Shown here: positions 52,429 through 62,491 of the stretch, in pieces
How positions within the stretch are numbered: the first letter of the stretch is position 1
Layout of the letters: each line of letters starts with the position of its first letter
NCBI GenBank assembly: GCA_006386115.1
Contig: VFIW01000036.1
Location: 62,001-126,000 of the forward strand
Direction of reading: 5' to 3'
Origin: Globisporangium splendens
Lineage: Eukaryota > Oomycota > Peronosporomycetes > Pythiales > Pythiaceae
Length of the DNA stretch: 64,000 bases
Notes under the pieces: model-generated
Database searches by the model: none
What the model saw: only the letters and a program-made list of their open reading frames with translations
What the model was told of the DNA's origin: nothing
Program-made: the position numbers and the translations under genes

Positions 52429-54732
52429 TTAGAGCTCAAACTCCTCCGTGTGAACATCAAAGTTGTGCGAACCGAGATCAGCGACAGCGTAGTCCACCGA
52501 CGACTTGAGCGATTCGGGGCCAGACACAAACAAACCGATCGCAGTGCCATCAACCGACGGCTGCGACGCCACGAACGACTTGTGCCCATTCAGGACTTCA
52601 CCCAACACCGACTGCAAGTCTGGACGGTGGCCAACTGCAACGTTGTAGTGCGCGACCAAGTCACGGAAACAGTGCAAGTCCGACGAGTACATCTGGGGAG
52701 TTGACAGCGCCACAGCGCCTTCTGGTCCCTTCTGGTTCACCGTAGACGCGACCGCTGACGACTTCGTCACTCGCTCGTAGTACACGAAGCCGTAGGTGAG
52801 CGCAGCACAAGTGATGACGAGCATGATCTCCACGAAGTTCTGGACCGGCCACAGACTCGCATTATGGACCTCAATCTTGCCGCCACCGTACTGCATCACG
52901 GCTACAATCAGCACTGCCACAGCAAACACAAACAAGTACATCAACGAACGGCTGCCTGGTGATCGCAATGGCTCCGTGAACGGTTGGCGCGTCGTTGCAG
53001 CGGTGCTGTAGTGAGTCGGCGCCAAGTTGCTGTTGCCGTGGAGACGGTCATGGTCGATCGCGCGGTCCAACATCTCGTCCGTCGGCACACGCGTCAAGCT
53101 GAACATCAGCGTGAAGTACTGCTCCTGAGGGTCCATCTCCTTGATCTTCATGAGTAGCGGGTGGATCTCCTCCAGAAGCGACAACTCGCGGAACGTGAAC
53201 ACAAAGTACACTTTCTGGCGCAATGGCTCGTGGTGGGACAGCTTCGTGGCGATGTCCTCCAAGATAGAGAACAGTGGCGTCACTCCGACGCCCCCGCCAA
53301 TCAGACACACGGTCGAGAAATCCTCGTACTTGGCCCACGACGCGCCGTAGTATCCATCCATGTACACGGTCGGCAGCACGTTATTCTGTTTGCACTCGTC
53401 GCAGTATTGCACCAGCTCATTGGTCCAGTCGCCCAAAGACTTCATCAGAATCGTCAAAGACGTCGCGTTCGAGTGCGGAGACGACGCGATCGTGAACGGG
53501 TGCCACTGCAGCTTTGAGATCGCAGGCACGTTCAGGTACACGAACTGACCGACCTGGAAGTCGCCGCCTCGGTGCGCCGAGCGCGAAACCACGATCTTGA
53601 CGAACTCGCTAGACAGCAACGTGAACTCCTTCACCTCGACCGCAACAAACGCGTTCGAGCTCGAGATCGCGCGGTTGATCATGTACAGCAAGAACGTCGA
53701 GAGAAGGAACCAGATGGAGCCACCCCAGTGCAGAATCGTAAAGACGATCGAAAGCGCGAACAGCTGGTGAGTGTAGTAGAACACGTTATAGAAGTTGCGA
53801 CGCACCCACGGGATCGCCGCACATGACATGATGATGAACAGGATCAGCGCGATCTCACCAAACACATTGATCCAGCGGTCGTATCCTTCTCCCTTACCTT
53901 CAATGAGCGAGCAGTTGAAGCACGGTAGCGCCTCGTGGGTCCACTTCTTCTCGCGGATCCACAACCAGTAGAACACGGCGCAGTGCGCCACAGCCGTAAT
54001 CAACGTGAGCATACCGAACCAGCGATGGTACTTGATTCCGTTCGCGTACGAGATGTTCAAGAACTCCATCCACGGCGAGTTGCGCGTCGCTGGCAGGAAC
54101 AAAAACACCATGTTGTACAGGCACACAAACCCGGACGTGTTACCAATCATGTCAAGGTACTTGTTGGTCTTAATCGGCTTCTTCTTCTTGAGTTCGTTCT
54201 GGTGTCGACGATGGAAGTTGTAGTAGAACACCAGGACATTGCCAGCGATAATGAATGCCAGAAACAGCCACTCACCATAGCTGTACCATGACACCCAGTT
54301 GCCAAAGCGAGGCTTGCGACGCAGCACTTGCGCCACCTTCAGAATGTACTTGGACGTGAGGCGGCGCGCGTTGAAGCTGCGCAAGAACTCAGTTAGCATC
54401 AGGCCGATCACAAACGGGAAGACGCAGAAGAAGAACAGGTATGTGGGACGCCCCATCTCCGTGCGCTTCCCCCACCAGGCGGTCATCGTCAGCTTGAGGT
54501 GTGTCCAAAACGCGGGCGTGGCGTACGCGAACTGGCCGAAGAAGTACAGGAACATCGATCCGAGGACGAGGAACTGGGCCAGAGTGCCGAGGTACCAGTA
54601 CTTGGTCGTCCATACGGCTGGTTTGTTTGGGCCTTGTTGACTGGCAGCGGCATTGTTTTCTGGCGTCTTGAGAACGGAAAACTCGGCCATGGGGTTTGGC
54701 GTGAGCTCGACTGCCGCTGCTTGAGGGGCCAT
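52429..54732 (-). CDS. FRO-like ferric-chelate reductase / NOX-superfamily flavocytochrome (reductase 6)
   Basis: 767 residues, a near-perfect twin of reductase 5, with every catalytic motif retained: N-terminal LTPNPMAEFSVLKTP, four haem-ligand histidines, CFNC, WHPFTIASSP, GGGVGVTP, two extra helices, VSGPESL and FDVHTEEFEL. The only protein differences I noticed are Thr in AVWTTKYW and Val in FDVHTEE. Even intergenic bases immediately outside the coding region match copy A, so the duplication or a conversion event is recent. Distal upstream sequence is unique, with its own CCAAT boxes at 56003-56063, about 1.3 kb away. Predicted role is the same as for the other members; higher dosage of this subtype is the obvious consequence. 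Confidence 0.9.
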   Translation of the reverse strand: MAPQAAAVELTPNPMAEFSVLKTPENNAAASQQGPNKPAVWTTKYWYLGTLAQFLVLGSMFLYFFGQFAYATPAFWTHLKLTMTAWWGKRTEMGRPTYLFFFCVFPFVIGLMLTEFLRSFNARRLTSKYILKVAQVLRRKPRFGNWVSWYSYGEWLFLAFIIAGNVLVFYYNFHRRHQNELKKKKPIKTNKYLDMIGNTSGFVCLYNMVFLFLPATRNSPWMEFLNISYANGIKYHRWFGMLTLITAVAHCAVFYWLWIREKKWTHEALPCFNCSLIEGKGEGYDRWINVFGEIALILFIIMSCAAIPWVRRNFYNVFYYTHQLFALSIVFTILHWGGSIWFLLSTFLLYMINRAISSSNAFVAVEVKEFTLLSSEFVKIVVSRSAHRGGDFQVGQFVYLNVPAISKLQWHPFTIASSPHSNATSLTILMKSLGDWTNELVQYCDECKQNNVLPTVYMDGYYGASWAKYEDFSTVCLIGGGVGVTPLFSILEDIATKLSHHEPLRQKVYFVFTFRELSLLEEIHPLLMKIKEMDPQEQYFTLMFSLTRVPTDEMLDRAIDHDRLHGNSNLAPTHYSTAATTRQPFTEPLRSPGSRSLMYLFVFAVAVLIVAVMQYGGGKIEVHNASLWPVQNFVEIMLVITCAALTYGFVYYERVTKSSAVASTVNQKGPEGAVALSTPQMYSSDLHCFRDLVAHYNVAVGHRPDLQSVLGEVLNGHKSFVASQPSVDGTAIGLFVSGPESLKSSVDYAVADLGSHNFDVHTEEFEL

Positions 54733-54788
54733 CGTGCTGCTTGTGGGCTTCTTTCGTTGGAGGCTTCGGTGTGTGTGTGCACAAGAAA

Positions 54789-54805
54789 GAAGATTCGCGA
54801 GTGAG
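54789..54805 (-). promoter_or_regulatory. Inr plus FPR-like core promoter of reductase 6
   Basis: Identical to the element of reductase 5 (CTCACTCGCGAATCTTC on the minus strand), 57-73 bp before the ATG. Confidence 0.5.
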
Positions 54806-54819
54806 TATGTTCTGAGTGG

Positions 54820-56730
54820 AATATGTCCGTCAAAACTCGAGACTCTGATCAACGAACTCGATCAAGGGCATGCTTGCATTCTGTGTCCGTCCAACTGCAT
54901 CGATGGAGCGCGAGAAACGAGCAGCTGGCCCCTGAACCACCCAAACCAACCGCCTACGCTGTGTCGTTTGTCGTTAATCAGGAAGCCGCAGCAAAGATTG
55001 GAAATTGACACTGTGCTGTACCTTTTCCTTCAGATCACCGCTGAAACGAACAGGACCTGTAATCTGAATAGCCCAGGATCATGTAAACATATGTTGTTTC
55101 TTACAGCCAAAATGGCAATGTAAACAAATCGCGGATGTTCCATTCTCCCGCGATGACTGCAATCGAAATCAGCTCCAAAAATGTGATCAAAAAGACCACG
55201 TCGGTCCATGGAAGCAGTGAGTGATGTCGCATATCTTCAGCTACTGTGGTACAGTGCCTCGAGCGCTCAAGACCTCTAATCAGAACAACTAAAGCCCTTT
55301 TACGAGTCGAGTGGCCACTGAAAGTCTTAAGGAAAAACATAAACTACAAGATGCCATTTTACAAGTATAGGTGTTTTACATGTGTAGGCGGCTGCAAGTG
55401 AAGTTCTACAGCAGATACAGCAGCGATCGAGCCATTACCAACGTCGTCTCAGCCTCACTTCACAACGATGTGCTCCATTGGATCCAGCGGGTCCCGAAGA
55501 TCCAACGCAGCGAACACACACACCCAAATAAAACCTCACCTTATTGCCATAAGACACAACAGCGATGGAACCATCGCAGCTTCACGAGGACGTCGATTCG
55601 TTTCATTGGCACAATGTTGATGTTCGTCGACAGTTGCATTTGCGCGTGTCAACGTAGCAGGACATGCAACTGCCCACATTGGACACCAAGAAGCATTTTT
55701 ACAAACATGGCTGTGAAGAACGCTTATACAGTGGGTGTAGAAGCATAGCGTTTGTGGTGAGCTCCAGCGACCAACAGTATATATTTGCATTTAAGGAAGA
55801 GAAGCACTCAGCAAACTTTCTGGAGCGAATGCCATCCATTAAGCTCTCTCGCAGAGGGGTGTTTCTTGCAAGGGCAGAGAAAGGACGGGACCAGTTCAGT
55901 CGCCCTTTTCTACCCCGTCTGGATACTGAACAGGAGGACGTGAGGCAGGGAGCTCACCAGATGTTGTGGCCGGTCACAGGAGGACACGCTTCCTCGGATC
56001 CCATTGGCTAATCCGGAGCTCGAATTAACGAGAATTGGCTACACGCGCGTGCGCTGCGCCAATCAGAGGATGTTGACTAAGGCACAATCGACGACCGGCG
56101 TGTAATCGATGACGAGTGGTGGGTGCACGTAGCTCTGTCTTCCTCTGGCCTGCGCCATTTGTGCGATCCACACAGCAACGGAATTGTCGCTTTTGAGCTT
56201 CTGTACCACAGTGCAAGACGATGGGTGGTCTCCAGCCGCTTTCCAAAGTTTCATGTTCAGCAAGCCGCAGCTGCTGCATAGCAGTGATCAACAAATCTTC
56301 AAAGATATGACATTGCTTTGCTGAAGATGACAACAGGACCCACTATTACAATATTGTACCGCCAGAGAGTGTTAACAGTGCAGATGAACGACTGCACCCT
56401 CTCTAACTTATCGTAGACTTTGGGTGGCGTCGGGCTGAATTAGCGCCCTTGTCTGCTCTATCACCCAGACCTACTAATCGCTCGATGCCATGATGTCTTC
56501 ACACCTTGCCTCAGTCTTCAAATCCGTAGGATCGGAGCCCACGCCTCTTCCACGCCACTGTGCACTACAGAGGCATGACAACTCGTTAGCACCCAGCAAG
56601 TTGCTCTCCGCATCGCTAGAGAACTTCTAGTATCGGTAGTCTCAGCACGTACACCCCACTTGCGATTAAAATAACTGATTAAAAGAAGGACATGGAATAC
56701 GCATCCTGTTCACCTTGTGGCAACTGTTGC
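54820..56730. other. intergenic, no supported gene
   Basis: Upstream region of reductase 6 and 3' flank of reductase 7. Only unsupported short frames, plus the CCAAT cluster at 56003-56063. Confidence 0.45.
56003..56063 (-). promoter_or_regulatory. CCAAT-box cluster, probably of reductase 6
   Basis: ATTGG at 56003 and 56034, and CCAAT at 56059, with ACACGCGCGTGCGC between. Closely parallels 51739-51779. The distance to the reductase 6 ATG is about 1.3 kb, longer than for other copies. Confidence 0.4.
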
Positions 56731-59169
56731 TTACAGCTCAAACTCTTCTTCGTGGATGTCAAAGTGCTGCGAGCCGATTTCCGCAGCAGCACGCTCGACT
56801 GACGACTTCAAACTTTCAGGACCAGAGACAAACACTGCAATGGGGGAACGCGTCGACGATGTGCACGCGTGGCCAGCATAAACGTGACGCAGCACATCGT
56901 GGATATCTGGCCGTTTGCCGATCGAGACTTTGTAGTCTGCGATCAAATCTCGGGGAGTGTGCAGGTCGTACGACGGACCCAGTCGCGGGACGTACCCAGA
57001 ACGACTGTCCATATAGCCATGCTGCCTTTGCTCATCCCTGTAGTACGCTTGGTTGGACATGGGTGCTCGAGAGCACTTTCGGATCTGTTTCTCCACAAAG
57101 GCAAACAGGCACACGAGCCACGTTGCCACGAAAAGTGCCAGCACTTCGGCGCCATTTTGCACTGGCCACAAGCTCGCTTGAATTTGATTGATTTTGCCGC
57201 CGCCAAACTCCAGCCATGCCACTAATACCACCGTTGACGAAAACGCAAGAGCGTACGTCAACGCCCTCAACGCGCTTGGTTTCAGCGGTTCTGAGAACGG
57301 AGATGCTGCGGAAGAGTTCTTGGCATGGAGACTCATTTGGTGGGTGGATGGAACGCGGGTATTGAGTTTTCGGTCGAGGGATTCGTTCGTTGGAGCTCGT
57401 GTCAAACTGAAGTGGAAACCAAAATACTGTTCGTGAGGGTCTCGCTCCCGGATTCTTGCAAGCAACGGGTGGATCTCCTCCAGCAACTCGAGCTCTCGGA
57501 ACGCGAAGACAAAGTGCACTTTCTGTCGCAGCTCGGTGCGCTGTGCGAGGCGAGCGACTGTATCCTCGAGGATGGCAAGCAACGGCGTCACTCCGACCCC
57601 ACCGCCGACCAAACACACCGTCGGGTAATCTTGGTACATCTCGAGCGATGACCCATAGCAGCCATCCACGTACATGACTGGCTGCACATTCGTTTGCTTG
57701 CACTTTGTGCTGTACTCCACCAGATCCTTGGTCCAATCTCCGAGCGATTTCACTATTATCGTTAACGTGTGTGCACTCATCCGTGGCGATGATGCGATCG
57801 TGAACGCGTGCCACTGCAGTCTCGAGATCGATGGCACATTGAGGTACACGAACTGGCCAATCTTGAAATCACCGCTATGACTGGTGGACCGCGACACGAC
57901 AATCTTGAGAAGCTCACTTGACATGGCCGTGAACTCGGCGATCTCGACTGGTGCCAGTGCGTTCACACTGGAAAGGAATCGGTGCACGAGGTACAATGCA
58001 AAGCTTGGCAGGATGTACCAGATCGCGCCGCGCCAGTGCAGCACCATGAAGAACACTGCGACGAAGAACAGCTGGTGCACATAGTAGAATGCGTCGTAGA
58101 AGTTGCGACGCACGAACGGGATCGAGCTGAGTCCGATCGCGAGGAAGCTCAGCAACGCGACCTCGCCGAACACATTCATCCACACCTTGGCGCCTTTCCG
58201 CGTGTCGAGATCGCAATCAAAGCACGGCAGCGCCTTCTCCTGCCACACACCCTGTCGGATCCACGACCAGTAGTAGCACGCACAGTGCACAAACGCCGTG
58301 AGCACCGTGACGACACCAAGCCAGCGATGGTACTTGATGCCGTTTGCGTACGAGATGTTGAGAAATGCCATCCAGGCGCAGTTGCGCGTAGCTGGAAGAA
58401 ACAGGAACGCTGCATTGTAGACGCAATTGAAGCCCAGGGTCACGCCAACCATGGACAAGTACTTGTTGAACTCGATGGGGTCGTCGCCTGCGATCATGCG
58501 AGCCATTTGGTACCGGCGGTCAAAGCCGTAGTAGAACACGAGGACGTTCCCGCCGATAACGAAGAGCAGGAAGAGCCACTCGCCGTAGCTGAACCATGAG
58601 CTCCAGGTCGCGATCCGCGGCTTACGACGCATCCATCTGCCAGTACTCAGCACGGCTCCAGACGCGACGCGATGCACGCTAGCCCACTGGATCCACTCAA
58701 ACAGCAGTACAGAGAGCAGCAGTGGTGCCGTGCACGCGAGCACCAGGAATGTCGGACGCACCATCTCGAAATGAGCGAGCCCCCACCACTCGGTGAAGGC
58801 ATTCTCCAGCTCCAGACTATTCAACGGCGTCAGGAAGTACAGCACGCCAAACACGTACACGAAGACACTCAGGACTATCACCAACCGCGCCAGACCTGCA
58901 AACACATCCTTCAGAAGCGTCGCAAAACCTCGAAACGAACGTCGACCTCGAGATCGCCCAGCTGCTGTCATCTTCCCCTGTTGGAAACGGGATTCGTCGT
59001 AGGGTCTCAGCACAAACGGACCAAGCGCATTAGCTGGTCGCGGCTGTCCATATTCATGCGAAAGTGCTGAAGTGGTCGATAAGAGCGGCTCCGCGAGCTC
59101 ATCAGCGCTGCCATCGTGTGGCCGCAATGGCAGCGTGAGCACTGTGCGCCACACAAATGCTCGCGCCAT
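56731..59169 (-). CDS. FRO-like ferric-chelate reductase / NOX-superfamily flavocytochrome (reductase 7, divergent)
   Basis: 812 residues, the most diverged intact member. The N-terminal cytosolic region is about 45 residues longer (MARAFVWRTVLTLPLRPHDG) and the TPNP motif is reduced to NALGPFVLRPYDES. Core features are kept: two N-terminal hydrophobic helices, haem core with YHRWLGVVTVLTAFVHC and FYYVHQLFFVAVFFMVLHW, loop CFDC, WHAFTIASSP, GGGVGVTP. Two extra helices in the NADPH domain are at ALTYALAFSSTVVLVAWL and EVLALFVATWLVCLFAF. It ends VSGPESL and DIHEEEFEL. A Tyr/Arg/Asp/Ser-rich cytosolic segment (SNQAYYRDEQRQHGYMDSRS) is unique to it. Its DNA shows no conversion tract with the others that I could see, so it probably represents an older lineage. 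No clear Inr/FPR element was found upstream. Predicted plasma-membrane metalloreductase or oxidase. Confidence 0.88.
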   Translation of the reverse strand: MARAFVWRTVLTLPLRPHDGSADELAEPLLSTTSALSHEYGQPRPANALGPFVLRPYDESRFQQGKMTAAGRSRGRRSFRGFATLLKDVFAGLARLVIVLSVFVYVFGVLYFLTPLNSLELENAFTEWWGLAHFEMVRPTFLVLACTAPLLLSVLLFEWIQWASVHRVASGAVLSTGRWMRRKPRIATWSSWFSYGEWLFLLFVIGGNVLVFYYGFDRRYQMARMIAGDDPIEFNKYLSMVGVTLGFNCVYNAAFLFLPATRNCAWMAFLNISYANGIKYHRWLGVVTVLTAFVHCACYYWSWIRQGVWQEKALPCFDCDLDTRKGAKVWMNVFGEVALLSFLAIGLSSIPFVRRNFYDAFYYVHQLFFVAVFFMVLHWRGAIWYILPSFALYLVHRFLSSVNALAPVEIAEFTAMSSELLKIVVSRSTSHSGDFKIGQFVYLNVPSISRLQWHAFTIASSPRMSAHTLTIIVKSLGDWTKDLVEYSTKCKQTNVQPVMYVDGCYGSSLEMYQDYPTVCLVGGGVGVTPLLAILEDTVARLAQRTELRQKVHFVFAFRELELLEEIHPLLARIRERDPHEQYFGFHFSLTRAPTNESLDRKLNTRVPSTHQMSLHAKNSSAASPFSEPLKPSALRALTYALAFSSTVVLVAWLEFGGGKINQIQASLWPVQNGAEVLALFVATWLVCLFAFVEKQIRKCSRAPMSNQAYYRDEQRQHGYMDSRSGYVPRLGPSYDLHTPRDLIADYKVSIGKRPDIHDVLRHVYAGHACTSSTRSPIAVFVSGPESLKSSVERAAAEIGSQHFDIHEEEFEL

Positions 59170-59902
59170 GGCGTCCTGCTGCGTGCTGGCAGAGTGGCGG
59201 AATCGGGTGTGTCCCTGTGACGGACATCGTGATCACTCTACAGCGTTGGTCGGCACCATTCGTTGCAGGGAGTTTAACAGGCTGATCTGTTGGGATCTTC
59301 TTCCAAAGAATGCTTCATGTAGGCTCTATTCACCATGTTCAAGCAAAGTACGGAGCTTTCGACATTATTCGATTGTCAGAATTAGTCGACATTAGGTCTG
59401 TTTTAGGTCAGATGCCGCTATTTCTATTGAAAAGCACCCACATTTTTTCCAACGTCAAGCGTGGAAGATGGCTACACTGGACCTGATAAACTGGGGACAC
59501 GTGGCGCCACGCCGCGCGCGCGCTGATTGGAGGAATTCGGAGAACAGCGAGCGTGGCAGGAGCCAATCACAGAGAAGGGATTATGGCCATGCTTCCCGCT
59601 CAGTGCAGTACAGCTCGCAACTTCAACAAAAGGCTGCACTTCGAAACAAAACAGTAATTATCAGAGCAACACCAAATACAAAAATTGTAAACCGATTTAA
59701 AACGAATGCAATGCGTTATTAATTTCGACAGTACCTTTATAGAGGATATACTGCTCGTCTACAAACTCCAACGTGAACCTGGGAACCACAACCGAAATGA
59801 TCTCGTTTCCATGAGAACGCCGGCTTTATGGAGAATCTGACGCACGATTCGAGGTTTGTCGTTGTCCGTGATCACAGAACCGCATTGGGGATCCGTCCGC
59901 AA
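59170..59902. other. intergenic between reductase 7 and the EF-hand gene
   Basis: Contains the CCAAT pair of reductase 7 (59526-59567) and the 3' flank of the minus-strand EF-hand gene. No gene recognised. Confidence 0.5.
59526..59567 (-). promoter_or_regulatory. opposed CCAAT-box pair upstream of reductase 7
   Basis: ATTGG at 59526-59530 and CCAAT at 59563-59567, 32 bp apart, preceded by a GGGGACACGTGGCGCCACG string. It lies 357-398 bp before the ATG. Confidence 0.45.
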
Positions 59903-62208
59903 TCACAACGTGCCTCTGCTCTTGGTTATTTGGCGGCTTTTGTCACGCCTCCGAGCCGTTGTCGTTATCATCAGGTGCAATCGGATCTCCTCCTCTCGAA
60001 TCCACTTGCGCAGCGTGAACGTATCGATAATCCGCTGTGACGCACTGCATGAAACCGCACTGCCACTCGCGTTGTGCTCGTTCAGATCGCGTTGCAACTC
60101 AAATCTGCGACCGCAGCGGCAACAACGTCGCACAGGTGGTGTCGTCTCGTGTTGGATCACGTTCGTGAGAAATTCGTGCTTGGCGAGGTCCTGTGCGCGT
60201 TTCCGCATGAGTTTCTTGACGAATTTGCGCTCGAGTTGCTGCTTTTTGCCCAAGAGCCAAAACAAGAGTCCATGGCTTTGCAGCACGATGCGATCGAGGC
60301 TTGACGAGAGAAATGACGCGCTCGCTGACCACGAAGTTGTCGCTGCGGTCGCATCGTCGTCGTGCTGCTTGTGCCACCAGGACTCGAATTCAGCACACGT
60401 CACGCACCCATTGCCACCAACGCCAAGGTCGTCGAACAGATCCCGAACCTGAGCCGTGGATAGATTCGACGATTTCTTCTTCTTCTTTGTTCCTGCTTTC
60501 TTGACTCCTGGGTCGTCTTTCACGCGCAGATACGAGAGCATCAGTTGGAATCCGTTCAGATCAAGTGTCCCAGAGCCATCGATGTCAAATATCACAAAGC
60601 AATTGCGGAGTCGCACGGTACTTGCGTCATTGTCTTCGCTAGGTGCACGGGCCTCCTGTTCTCCTGCCATCACAATGGAGCTGCTATTTGTCTTTTTCAC
60701 GTCGCGGCGCCACGTAGCAAGCTCTTTTTTCAGAAGTATCTTGCCCATTGATGCCTTGAAAAGGATCTGGTACTCGACGTCGAGCCGCGCATCGATCTGC
60801 TCCATGGCGCTGACTTCGGAGAACATGGCTTGCAGATTGTGTTCTCGCTGTTTGCGGAACCACGCAGCGGTCCACACTTGATGGACAAAGAGACACACTC
60901 TGGTCTTTGCTGCCCACCGAACCAGCTACCAATGGCGTTGGATGGCGTCTTGGATGCGCTTCTTGCGCGCGATGAACAGCATTTCGAGATTGCTAACGAT
61001 CACGCGTCGTGCCCACACTTGGCGAAGTCCAAGTTCTATCCACGGCAAAATGAAAGGCTCAATCTGAGGCACCAAAACACATTTCCACCATTGTGTGTGA
61101 CGGCGATAGCGTCTTTGGAGAATGGTGGCTGCTGCAACCCGCGCGCGGTGCCATCGCACGATTCGAGGCACGACGACACGGCGGAAAACGCGGATTCCGA
61201 TCGCGACGCGACACACTTGTGCCAAGACATCGACTTGGAAGCGCATGGTCGTGTAGCATTTCGCGATTTGCCGCGTCCGCGCGTGCGCCTCGATTGAAAA
61301 CGGAAATAGAGGTAGCGATTGCTCTAATGACGGTGTTCTGCAATCGCCTTGTTCACTGCGTGGAGAAACAAATTGTAGTGCAGTGAGTGGATGCCCAAGC
61401 CGCTCCTCGCGAGCGACACAAAAAGTGGCCGCGCTCAGTGGCCTTGCGAGCCTCGAACGGATCTCATTTTGCCAGATCAAGCCCTGAATTTTCTCTTCAA
61501 GGTGCGTGCGTAGCTTGTCAAGCATCTACCAATGGAGATCGCGTAAAGAAACGGCGGTGAGCTACACATACACACTGAGATACAACGTGCAATATTTACC
61601 TCTTCCGAAAGCAGAGGCTCGATGATGACCTTGCGTCGAGTGCTCGGTGGTACCTTTCGAAGCACCGCAGCTTCTGGTTCGCCAGATCGCGCGAGGAGCG
61701 GTTGTGACGTACTCGTACCAGCGATCGGCGGGAGTTTGGGCGACAGACACGAGCTCTGATGGGTCGAGACCGCGGAGACTTTGCGAATGTCGTTGGCTTT
61801 GCATTTCGAGTTGTCATTTGCCAACGGTATGGACGCCAGAAGAGCCCTCGTCGCTTGCTCTGATGCCAATGCAACGTCTGGGTGCGTGATCTCGCGCAAG
61901 TTGTGTGCCGTCGCTGCTTCTACTGACGTTGGTGATACGTCTTGCAAGGCCAGGTACAACGACGATGGCATGCACGCCGCCGTGGCCCCCGCACTCCATT
62001 TCAAGCGTGTGGCAGGTGACAATTTCTTCGACTTCTTCCCCTTGCCCAACGGGTGCAAACCACCGATTTTCCGTGCTCTTGCATTGGCGCCGTCATGGTT
62101 TCTTCCTCCTCCAGCTCCAATGTGTTTCTTGTTCGCATTCGTGGCATAAAGTGGCGATGCCGTGTCGATGACGCCGATAGAGAGCTTGTGGCTTGAGTGC
62201 AGCGCCAT
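59903..62208 (-). CDS. IQ-motif and EF-hand protein, frame interrupted by one in-frame TAG
   Basis: Exon 1, 62208-61600 (203 codons), is basic and Ser/Pro/Ala-rich. A 74-nt phase-0 intron (61599-61526, GTAAAT..GGTAG) leads to exon 2 from 61525. Exon 2 carries an IQ-like calmodulin-binding helix (AAATILQRRYRRHTQW). At 60928-60926 a TAG stops the frame after DAIQRHW, giving 402 residues. The same frame then stays open for 340 codons to 59903. It contains two EF-hand-like loops (FVIFDIDGSGTLDLNGFQLM; LFDDLGVGGNGCVTCAEFES, the second with a poor loop) and a zinc-finger-like CCRCGRRFELQRDLNEH. Composition and helical character run on across the TAG. Either one gene carries a nonsense change, the TAG is spliced out in a way I could not find, or there are two genes. 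A Ca2+/calmodulin-related role is inferred only. Confidence 0.6.
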
Positions 62209-62491
62209 CAAATGAGACGTTGTGATGTTTGGTTCAGGCACCCGCAAGCGTGGGGATCAAAAATAGATCATTGGTGTGGCAGTAGCGAAAATGGACGCTG
62301 CACTGAGCATTGTGTGCGTTTGCATCAACTTGTTTGTTGCCATTGCTGCCATCAAACGATTCTCCATGCACGCCTCAGATACAATGGAAAACTTGACAAT
62401 AACTGAGTCGCTCATGCATTTCGCGTGCTTGCACATTTATATAAGAAAATGTATTTGTCGTTACGTCACCACATCTGCTGCTTGACTTTAA

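Larger units (their letters stand above)
52414..54819 (-). repeat. direct repeat copy B, 2.4 kb
   Basis: Second copy of the reductase unit, offset 3643 bp from copy A at the 3' end. Ends at the same base of GAGTGG as copy A. The flanks beyond are unrelated. Confidence 0.9.
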
